This document shows positions 54,736-64,000 of a DNA stretch of 64,000 nt, one piece after another (the stretch's first letter is position 1; the number at the start of each line of letters is the position of its first letter). The notes under the pieces were generated by a model, which did no database searches, was not told where the DNA came from, and was given only the letters and a program-made list of their open reading frames with translations. The position numbers were made by a program, and so were the translations under genes. Source of the DNA: Amphiduros pacificus (Eukaryota; Annelida; Polychaeta; Phyllodocida; Hesionidae); NCBI GenBank assembly GCA_949316495.1, contig OX439005.1, positions 43,150,682 through 43,214,681 of the forward strand, given 5' to 3'.

Positions 54736-56204
54736 CCAAAGAGAAGCTATACTTCAGCTAATTTCAAAATAAATGCCATTCATCAGAAATATTAGCCAAA
54801 CACAATGACCAGAGTTGTCAAGCTGACGTTTAGAATGCCTCCTGAGGCTTGAGATGTGTTAGCCAATTATTGAGGCTAATCTTTACATTAAAGTCACAAA
54901 CCAACATTCTGCACAGTCATCAGAGAACAACAGATACTGTAAAATTCTGCTTCAGATTGAGATAACATGACCTTTAATGATAGCTTACAGGGTCAATCGG
55001 GATTAATTACATAGTCTCTTGATGTAAAGCTCCAGAGATCAGACTGCAGAGGTATTAATCAATCTGTGTGTGTTAATATATCTGGTAGGTTCATTACAAA
55101 CATTGGTTATGCATTCAGCCCCATCAGTGTGTGACCATACCAAGCCATGAGGGCGTGTTAATTCCCAGGTCACATGTGCATAAATCCCTGGATGCTGTGA
55201 CTGCCATATGTGTTGTTATTTAATTACCCTCACCTGCACAATCACACGTATTTATACCATAATTTCCATGACATCTTCCTTTTTTACCAGATCATGTATA
55301 ATATTATAAATAAACCTTCACAAGCCAGTGAACAATATTTCCCACAAGTGGTGAAGATATTATGTAAATAAATTATCCATCAGTTGATATGATAATGACT
55401 CATAATTAGGCAATGTATTCCAACTCTTATATTTCCCATAACTCTTGGTCAAATCATGATTTTTGACCACTCCACCTACATGCCATTGAATTACTTCATC
55501 TTTGATACTTCACATGGCTTTACCATAAATTTTCCCATGACATCACTTTAGACTTTTAACCACAACACCACCTTAAATTTGTCCCATGACATCCCTTTAC
55601 TTTTTTCTTCATAACACCACCTTAACTCTGTGAGTGACTTGTGGAATATGCATTGTGGCAGGTGAAGACTTTAGCACGTTTCCTCGAATCTCGGCTGATT
55701 ATGATGGTTTAAACACCGCCGCTGGATTCTCAGGGGTAAGAATGTCGTCTCCAGATCTGGAGATCAGTAGTAAACTACAGGATTCCACTTAAGCGTCTCG
55801 GAGATTCACGGCTTCTTTCTCTTCCTGTGTCCTTTCTAATGAGCCAAAATTGTTTTCACATCTAGTCTCCGACAGCCAATTTGCCGGCTTCAAAATGACT
55901 AGCGGCTATGCCATATATAGTAATGAGCTTTAATTGGATTACAGCAATTGAGGAAGATTTAGTCCAACCCTTCTTCCTGTCTGTAACCTTCGTCTTTGAT
56001 CTTCAGCTTTGGGGGTAAGAAAACTGCAGACAAGCTTGTCTGTGTTCCCCCCGGGACGTGCACTCTGCCTGAGTAATGTGGTCTAACTGCGAAGTTTGTC
56101 ACATTATTGGTGTCACTGTGTGTGTCCTCAATCTTGTTCCTTCCCTTTATCCTCTTCATTATCTCAAATTTAGGGTTTTCGCCTGTACAGAGCTATAGAC
56201 AAAT
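54736..56204. other. Non-coding DNA
   Basis: No gene was recognised. A 66-codon minus open frame (55959-56159) lies in a slightly GC-richer stretch but matches no family I know. Confidence 0.5.
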
Positions 56205-56490
56205 CTATAGTATCACACACTATTATAGGTATTCACACTATTATCTATGAGCACAAACTGAGGTATTCACGCTGTTATCTGTGAAGACAAAATAGGTCTT
56301 CATACTATTATATGAGGACAAAAACTGACCTATTTATATTATGTGTGAGGACAAAACTGAGGTATGCACATTGTTATCTAAGAGGTCAAAACTGATTTAA
56401 TTAAATTATTTGTGAGGACAAAACTGAACTATTTATATCATGTGTGAGGTCAAAACTCAGGTATTCACACTGCTATGTGTGACATCAAAT
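56205..56490. repeat. Degenerate tandem repeat of about 38 bp
   Basis: About seven diverged copies built from gaggtattcacac, ttatctgtgag and gacaaaactga. It looks like an old array without recent homogenisation. Confidence 0.75.
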
Positions 56491-57636
56491 ATGGTTTGTA
56501 TATAAATATATATGTTCTAATCAATCACGTACACCTACTTGTATTGGGGATACTTGAATGAGACCCAGGCACATACTGTCTCTGGGCTCTCACTTGTGCA
56601 ATTTATTTTCCAATTTTAGCAAATATCTATTCAGATTCATCTCACTTTTCCATGCAATCACTCCTCAAAGGCTTGGGCATAACTTTTTTCAACGCTGTTC
56701 CAAATTTAGACTTTATCTCTTGTTGCTGAACAATGTGGCGATCACCGATACCCTCCCGATGCAACCGACAGCTCTCGTCTGAAACGATCAGCCTCAATTT
56801 GATCAATTTGGCCATAATTTGCACTATCAAGGACTTTCCACCCTGGTAGTCCCACCCTGTTCCCTGAGTAAGCTATCATCAGGTCATCTGCAGGGCCCTA
56901 ATGGCCTGATGGTGTCCAAATGCAAAACTGTTCTCAAGCCCTGTCTCTGTGTGGAATTTTAACCACCCCGCACTGTACTACTCCATTCTCGTTTCATTAG
57001 TTCCTGTCTCCCTATGTAATTGACAAGCTTTTGTGTTTAAAAAAAACCTCCTGGCAGAAAAACACAGCATTAGAATCTAGCCAGCATGTTATATGATGAG
57101 CTGCATCACTAACACACCCACCGCCTCCATTTAACATTCCACTTAAACACTGCAAATAGTGTTATGACAGGTATTGGTGTATTTGTTTCCCACACCTGTT
57201 ATTTCAAAGTTTAATCAAGACAACATTTGGGTTAAAAATGCATTTTTTGCTTTGCAAAGTTAAGGTGCTATAAAATAGCCATCCTTCACAGTAACAAGAT
57301 ATTTCTGATTGGTTATTTTTGTCTCTTCCGCAGTGGACAATAAATCTATGGTCATTTGACATTTACCACCAACCACATAAATATCTCGGATGTTCAAATA
57401 TTTGTGCCATCACACAAGAGGCTCTAAGGGCCGAGAAAAAAACAGCAGAGAGCAAGAAGCGTTTCCACATCTCTCGATCTGCCTGTTGATATTGCGATAT
57501 ATTTTAAGCCACCCACCATCTTAACAGCCTTAAACAAGGCCCGAGACGAGTTCTCAGACATTCACATCTGTCCTGAGATATCAGATGTAAATTACTGGGC
57601 CACCTGTGAGCGTGTAGCCTGGTGGCTTCCATGCCA
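56491..57636. other. Non-coding spacer
   Basis: No gene, RNA or array was recognised. Confidence 0.55.
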
Positions 57637-57637
57637 T

Positions 57638-58096
57638 ACCCCCAGTGTCACCCCCAGTGTCACCCCCCAGTGTCACCCCAGTGTCATCCCCAGTGTTACC
57701 CTCAGTGTCACCCCCAGTGTCACCCCCAGTGTCACCCCCAGTGTCACCCCCAGTGTCACCCCCAGTGTCACCCCAGTGTCATCCCCAGTGTCACCCTCAG
57801 TGTCACCCCCAGTGTCACCCCCAGTGTCACCCCCCAGTGTCACCCCCAATGTCATCCCCAGTGTCACACTCAGTGTCACCCCTAGTGTCACCCCCAGTGT
57901 CACCCCCCAGTGTCACCCCAGTGTCATCCCCAGTGTCACCCTCAGTGTCACCCCCAGTGTCACCCCCAGTGTCACCCCCAGTGTCACCCCCAGTGTCACC
58001 CCAGTGTCACCTCCCAGTGTCACCCCCAGTGTCACCCCCAGTGTCACCCCCAGTGTCACCCCCCAATGTCATCCCCCAGTGTCATCCCCCAGTGTC
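57638..58096. repeat. 12-bp C-rich tandem array
   Basis: The unit is gtcacccccagt, about 38 copies with small changes (atcc, ctca, one C more or less). The minus strand has G5 runs separated by seven bases (tgacact), which meets the usual G-quadruplex pattern. An early block recurs about 240 bases later (57664 and 57904). Open frames of SPPV, CHPQ or VTPS type are artefacts. Confidence 0.96.
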
Positions 58097-58291
58097 GACA
58101 CCACTGCCTGACACCCTTCATATTAGTCATGTTATATCACTCTGATGCATTACATCTCCCAGAGCGGTATGCCAACGGACTCACTGACAAACATGAGTCA
58201 TTTTACCTTGGTTGTGCGACATACAGCATGTCCCTGTGGCATACATTGGATTTTGTATTTCCGAAAATGTGCAGTAGTTTTACTCTTGTTT

Positions 58292-59430
58292 CAAGGTGCA
58301 AATATCAGACCCAAGTTGGGGTTGGTGCAAATATCAGGCCCAAGTTGGAACAAATATCAGGTTCAAGTTGGTGCAAATATCAGGCCCAAGTTGGAACAAA
58401 TATCAGGTTCAAGTTGGTGCAAATATCAGTCTCAAGTTGGTGCAAATATCAGGCCCAAGTTGGAACAAATATCAGGTTCAAGTTGGTGCAAATATCAGAC
58501 CCAAGTTGGTGCAAATATCAGGCCCAAGTTGGAACAAATATCAGGTTCAAGTTGGTGCAAATATCAGACCCAAGTTGGTCAAATATCATGCCAAAGTTGG
58601 TGGCAATATCAGGCCCAAATTGGTGCAAATATCAGGCCCAAGTTGGAACAAATATCAGGTTCAAGTTGGTGCAAATATCAGTCTCAAGTTGGTGCAAATA
58701 TCAGGCCCAAGTTGGAACAAATATCAGGTTCAAGTTGGTGCAAATATCAGACCCAAGTTGGTGCAAATATCAGGCCCAAGTTGGAACAAATATCAGGTTC
58801 AAGTTGGTGCAAATATCAGACCCAAGTTGGTCAAATATCATGCCAAAGTTGGTGGCAATATCAGGCCCAAATTGGTGCAAATATCAGGCCCAAGTTGGAA
58901 CAAATATCAGGTTCAAGTTGGTGCAAATATCAGGCCCAAGTTGGTTGCAAATATCAGGCCTAAGTTGGAACAAATATCAGGTTCAAGTTGGTGCAAATAT
59001 CAGACCCAAGTTGGTGGAAATATCAGGCCCAAGTTGGAACAAACATTAGGTTCAAGTTGGAACAAATATCAGGCTTAAGTTTGTCAAATATCAGGCTCAA
59101 GTTGGAACAAATATCAGGTTCAAGTTGGTCAAATATCAGGCCCAAGTTGGTGGCAATTTAAGGTTCAAGTTGGCACAAATATCAGGCTCAAGTTGGTATA
59201 AATATCAGGCCCAGATTGGAACAAATATCAGGTTCAAGTTGGTCAAATATCAGGCCCAAGTTGGTGGCAATATCAGGTTCAAGTTGGTCAAATATCAGGC
59301 CCAAGTTGGTGGCAATATCAGGTTCAAGTTGGTCAAATATCAGGCCCAAGTTGGTGGCAATATCAGGTTCAAGTTGGTCAAATATCACGCCCAAGTTGGT
59401 GGCAATATCAGGTTCAAGTTGGTGGAAATA
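58292..59430. repeat. 23-bp tandem array with 252-bp and 45-bp higher-order repeats
   Basis: About 49 units around aaatatcaggcccaagttgg or aaatatcaggttcaagttgg. Rare variants recur at 252 bp (cagtctc at about 58427 and 58679; atcatgcc at 58585 and 58837), which is eleven units minus one base. The right end is a 45-bp dimer repeated at 59242, 59287, 59332 and 59377. Long plus-strand open frames (57910-59049 and others) are produced by the repeat. Confidence 0.96.
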
Positions 59431-61118
59431 TTCTCTGATATGGAGAGCTATTTATATATTCTGGTATGACCAGCTGTTTTTATATTCTATCTTTGCACTT
59501 TTTTCCCCACAACCATCAATTTCTCTAGCGTCTGTGCCTCACATTGCCGAGGGTCGACACGCAGCATTTGGAAACAGTGGCCCAGTCTCCTTTATAAGGG
59601 TCAAAGGTCAAGTAGAGGTGCAGGCTCACTCCTGGGTGTCTGATGTTTACATTTGATGGTCTGCTATCCCCCATAATGCAACTGCACCTCATTACCTGGG
59701 TGTGAACTGTGGGAACTGCCGATGCTGCTAGGGTTAACTGTCTCTCTGGGCAAGTGCCACATATCAAAATTGCAAGCACTACAAGGGTTAACCCTCTCTA
59801 TCAGTGAGGACTTGAAAGCCCATATCCATTATTTCTCATATAACATGGCACACTGAGTATTAATGATTACAGCTAATGATTACAATTCATTTCCATTACC
59901 TCAAAAATATGTCACCATCATAAAATATTATGAGGCAATTTCTAGTAAAGAATTTCTTAATAGTTAAAATATATTTTCAATTAAAAAGGTTGAAGGGAAC
60001 AAAACTGGTTCCATGTATATCATATTTAAGATTTAAGCAGCATTTTTAGATCCCCACACCCAACCCACCAAATTGTCTCTAGATAAGATTTGATAAACTT
60101 ATTTCTGTTTAAACAATATAAGCATACATGACCCAAAAGCCTGGAATATAACAATTATTTGTTCTTCTGCCAAGAAAAATGTAATAGCATCACAAAGCAA
60201 ATGTTATGGCAATATCATGGTTAGATTGATAGAATATTCCTGGTATTAGGTTAGACTGTAAGCAGCAGACCAACCCAGCAAATAGCTTTGTTTACCAATT
60301 CTAAATGGTCTAAATCTGCTACAACATGTCTCTTCTTGCTTGATCTTTTGGCAGGTCTCTAAAAAAATAAAGTAACAGAAATGACAAAATTATGTGTGAA
60401 ATATGGCACAGGGTTGTAAATGTACCAATGGCGAGATGACTGTGAAAGTTGGGAGTGAGTCTCCCATCCTAATTAACCGACTGAATATTGCCCTAATGAG
60501 GTTAATATGTATGGTTATATTGCCCCTCTATGGTTACAATGTAACATGTCATATGTGGTAAAATATTTATAAATCATTGTTGCATTTGCCAATTGAGAGA
60601 AGAATTACTCTCTATTTATCTTAAAATTTTAAAATTGTTATTGTTAATATATAAACACAAATGTTTCATGTTCTTTATGAATGCAGAGCAGTTGATTTTA
60701 ATAGTTCACATTTGCATTTGTCAAGAGTGAAATATAGCATTCTATTTGAAGCAGCTGGACCTTACAATGAGGTATAACTAACAAAAACACTGTATCAGGT
60801 GTAAACAACATGTCTGAACCCATAGCTGTCAGTTTCCATAACCGACAGCAAAGTCGTTATCTCTGCGATGAACACAAGAATCAACCAACAATTCTAGAGA
60901 GAGAGAGTTATGATGTTTACACATGGTGGATCAATTCCTCTTTTATTTTAAAACTTTCCAGCCTAAGATATGTTTCCCATTCAGTCTATCACATCCAAAA
61001 ATGAACAAAGTTTGTCAAATGGGAACACTTTCTCTGGGACACCTCCAAACGTGGGCTATCCTTAATGTTTTGTATTTTAGTTTGCAAAGAGTATTTTCCA
61101 GAGAGGATTTTTTTCCCC
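59431..61118. other. Non-coding DNA with a DR1 nuclear-receptor site
   Basis: Mostly AT-rich. 59500-59790 is GC-richer and holds the DR1 motif at 59598-59610. No PLCB first exon was recognised. Confidence 0.55.
59598..59610 (+). promoter_or_regulatory. DR1 element (HNF4/RXR/COUP-TF type)
   Basis: gggtcaaaggtca: two AGGTCA-like half-sites with one base between. This is the known preferred site of HNF4 and RXR-type receptors. No promoter was identified nearby. Confidence 0.35.
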
Positions 61119-61122
61119 TCGG

Positions 61123-61264
61123 TAGATTGTTGCGCACACCTTCTTCACCTGTGACTAACATAGGTGTGAGTGACCTACAGAGGTGTGATAACCTGAGCAA
61201 GGCACCTAGCAGCTCAAGCACTGGCTCTTTACCAATGCCTGGGTCTCCCCAGATAACTCCTGTA
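61123..61264 (+). other. Possible exon of an unidentified gene
   Basis: A good acceptor (tttttttcccctcggtag, ending at about 61122) is followed by a single open frame rich in Ser, Thr and Pro: TPSSPVTNIGVSDLQ, then APSSSSTGSLPMPGSPQITP. A possible weak donor (caa then gtaccc) ends it. The composition suits a disordered protein segment. I recognise no family, and the minus strand is also open here (61015-61275), so the coding strand is unsure. The last part is the first unit of the 78-bp array. Confidence 0.25.
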
Positions 61265-64000
61265 CAAGTACCCACGTTCCTATGTTAGCCTGCCATTTGT
61301 ATGTAATACCAATGCCTGGGTCTCCCCCAGATAACTCCTATACAAGTACCCACGTTCCTATGTTAGCCTGCCATTTGTATGTAATACCAATGCCTGGGTC
61401 TCCCCAGATAACTCCTATACAAGTACCCACGTTCCTATGTTAGCCTGCCATTTGTATGTAATACCAATGCCTGGGTCTCCCCCAGATAACTCCTATACAA
61501 GTACCCACGTTCCTATGTTAGCCTGCCATTTGTATGTAATACCAATGCCTGGGTCTCCCCCAGATAACTCCTATACAAGTACCCACGTTCCTATGTTAGC
61601 CTGCCATTTGTATGTAATACCAATGCCTGGGTCTCCCCCAGATAACTCCTATACAAGTACCCACGTTCCTATGTTAACCTGCCATTTGTATGTAATACCA
61701 ATGCCTGGGTCTCCCCAGATAACTCCTATACAAGTACCCACGTTCCTATGTTAACCTGCCATTTGTATGTAATACCAATGCCTGGGTCTCCCCAGATAAC
61801 TCCTATACAAGTACCCACGTTCCTATGTTAGTCTGCCATTTGTATGTAATACCAATGCCTGGGTCTCCCCCAGATAACTCCTATACAAGTACCCACGTTC
61901 CTATGTTAGCCTGCCATTTGTATGTAATACCAATGCCTGGGTCTCCCCCAGATAACTCCTATACAAGTACCCACATTCCTATGTTAGTCTGCCATTTGTA
62001 TGTAATACCACTGCCTGGGTCTCCCCAGATAACTCCTATACAAGTACCCACGTTCCTATGTTAGCCTGCCATTTGTATGTAATACCAATGCCTGGGTCTC
62101 CCCAGATAACTCCTATACAAGTACCCACATTCCTATGTTAGTCTGCCATTTGTATGTAATACCAATGCCTGGGTCTCCCCAGATAACTCCTATACAAGTA
62201 CCCACGTTCCTATGTTAGCCTGCCATTTGTATGTAATACCAATGCCTGGGTCTCCCCCAGATAACTCCTATACAAGTACCCACGTTCCTATGTTAGCCTG
62301 CCATTTGTATGTAATACCAATGCCTGGGTCTCCCCCAGATAACTCCTATACAAGTACCCACGTTCCTATGTTAGCCTGCCATTTGTATGTAATACCAATG
62401 CCTGGGTCTCCCCAGATAACTCCTATACAAGTACCCACGTTCCTATGTTAGCCTGCCATTTGTATGTAATACCAATGCCTGGGTCTCCCCAGATAACTCC
62501 TATACGAGTACCCACGTTCCTATGTTAGCCTGCCATTTGTATGTAATACCAATGCCTGGGTCTCCCCCAGATAACTCCTATACAAGTACCCACGTTCCTA
62601 TGTTAGCCTGCCATTTGTATGTAATACCAATGCCTGGGTCTCCCCAGATAACTCCTATACAAGTACCCACGTTCCTATGTTAGCCTGCCATTTGTATGTA
62701 ATACCAATGCCTGGGTCTCCCCAGATAACTCCTATACAAGTACCCACGTTCCTATGTTAGCCTGCCATTTGTATGTAATACCAATGCCTGGGTCTCCCCC
62801 AGATAACTCCTATACAAGTACCCACGTTCCTATGTTAGCCTGCCATTTGTATGTAATACCAATGCCTGGGTCTCCCCCAGATAACTCCTATACAAGTACC
62901 CACGTTCCTATGTTAACCTGCCATTTGTATGTAATACCAATGCCTGGGTCTCCCCAGATAACTCCTATACAAGTACCCACATTCCTATGTTAGTCTGCCA
63001 TTTGTATGTAATACCAATGCCTGGGTCTCCCCCAGATAACTCCTATACAAGTACCCACGTTCCTATGTTAGCCTGCCATTTGTATGTAATACCAATGCCT
63101 GGGTCTCCCCCAGATAACTCCTATACAAGTACCCACGTTCCTATGTTAGCCTGCCATTTGTATGTAATACCAATGCCTGGGTCTCCCCAGATAACTCCTA
63201 TACAAGTACCCACGTTCCTATGTTAACCTGCCATTTGTATGTAATACCAATGCCTGGGTCTCCCCAGATAACTCCTATACAAGTACCCACATTCCTATGT
63301 TAGCCTGCCATTTGTATGTAATATCAATGCCTTGGTCTCCCCAGATAACTCCTATACAAGTACCCACGTTCCTATGTTAGCCTGCCATTTGTATGTAATA
63401 CCAATGCCTGGGTCTCCCCAGATAACTCCTATACAAGTACCCACGTTCCTATGTTAGCCTGCCATTTGTATGTAATACCAATGCCTGGGTCTCCCCAGAT
63501 AACTCCTATACAAGTACCCACGTTCCTATGTTAGTCTGCCATTTGTATGTAATACCAATGCCTGGGTCTCCCCCAGATAACTCCTATACAAGTACCCACG
63601 TTCCTATGTTAGCCTGCCATTTGTATGTAATACCAATGCCTGGGTCTCCCCCAGATAACTCCTATACAAGTACCCACGTTCCTATGTTAGCCTGCCATTT
63701 GTATGTAATACCAATGCCTGGGTCTCCCCCAGATAACTCCTATACAAGTACCCACGTTCCTATGTTAGCCTGCCATTTGTATGTAATACCAATGCCTGGG
63801 TCTCCCCCAGATAACTCCTATACAAGTACCCACGTTCCTATGTTAGCCTGCCATTTGTATGTAATACCAATGCCTGGGTCTCCCCCAGATAACTCCTATA
63901 CAAGTACCCACGTTCCAATGTTAGCCTGCCATTTGTATGTAATACCAATGCCTGGGTCTCCCCCAGATAACTCCTATACAAGTACCCACGTTCCTATGTT
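61231..64000. repeat. 77/78-bp tandem array, about 36 copies, cut by window end
   Basis: The unit contains cctgggtctcccccagataa, acaagtacccacgttcctat and ctgccatttgtatgtaatac. Units are 78 bp with tcccccag or 77 bp with tccccag. Runs of 78-bp units keep a plus frame open (HLYVIPMPGSPPDNSYTSTH repeats) until a 77-bp unit shifts it. The array continues beyond the window. Confidence 0.97.

Noticed and set aside
55959-56159. 66-codon minus open frame with an acceptor-like cttcgcag inside
   Set aside because: It does not resemble the PLCB first exon or any known family, and no donor or start context was identified.
57910-59049. 379-codon open frame
   Set aside because: It crosses two unrelated arrays (12 and 23 bp). 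Composition follows the repeats.

Overview
The window is animal nuclear DNA. Only one coding exon could be recognised with confidence: a 78-base exon on the minus strand (50968-51045). It has a proper acceptor and donor and encodes the start of the PH domain of a phospholipase C beta of the PLCB1/2/3 class. No neighbouring PLCB exon was found on either side. The rest of the window is therefore most simply read as introns of this minus-strand gene, about 51 kb downstream and up to 13 kb upstream of the exon. AT-rich single-copy DNA, long TA runs, TTA-flanked MITEs and TGACCTTGACC-rich dispersed repeats fit a marine invertebrate, perhaps a mollusc or other lophotrochozoan. The species cannot be named from the sequence.

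The main feature is tandem repetition. About 25 arrays with different units (12, 15, 19, 19, 21/22, 22, 23, 26, 31, 31, 32, 36, 37, 38, 38, 40, 42, 49, 49, 60, 62, 68, 78 and 88 bp) cover roughly 25 kb, or about 40% of the window. Apart from simple TA or CA runs, no two arrays appear to share a unit. The largest is a 38-bp satellite (13746-18587, about 127 copies) with higher-order repeats of 835 and 866 bp. Others of note are the 36-bp array (25106-26772), the 21/22-bp G-rich array beside a 100-base TA run (27061-29320), the 42-bp CpG-bearing array (35565-37171), the 88-bp array (42894-44580) and a 78-bp array running off the right end (61231-64000). Units divisible by three give very long open frames, often on both strands. 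These are not genes.

Layout: 1-13.7 kb holds unique AT-rich DNA with arrays of 40, 60, 31 and 68 bp and a TA-rich foldback zone (4.7-5.4 kb). 13.7-22.1 kb holds the 38-bp satellite, a 22-bp array, a 49-bp array that seems to begin in a tRNA-like sequence, and a palindromic 37-bp trio. 24.7-29.3 kb holds the 36-bp and 21/22-bp arrays. 31-38 kb holds arrays of 62, 15, 42 and 32 bp. 41-47 kb holds arrays of 31 and 88 bp and two copies of a PIF/Harbinger-like MITE that flank a repeat rich in nuclear-receptor half-sites. 48.8-54.7 kb holds a 26-bp array, the PLCB exon with a 19-bp repeat touching its splice acceptor, a 19-bp array in which every unit is a near-consensus CTCF site, and a 49-bp array. 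56-64 kb holds degenerate 38-bp repeats, a C-rich 12-bp array, a 23-bp array, a possible unidentified exon and the 78-bp array.

The points I would follow first are the 35-copy CTCF-like array about 1.2 kb from the PLCB exon, the branch-point-like repeat at that exon's acceptor, the alpha-satellite-like higher-order structure, and arrays that can be traced to seed sequences (a tRNA-like element, a MITE interior, a possible exon end). Coordinates were read by hand; array edges may be off by about 10 bases.
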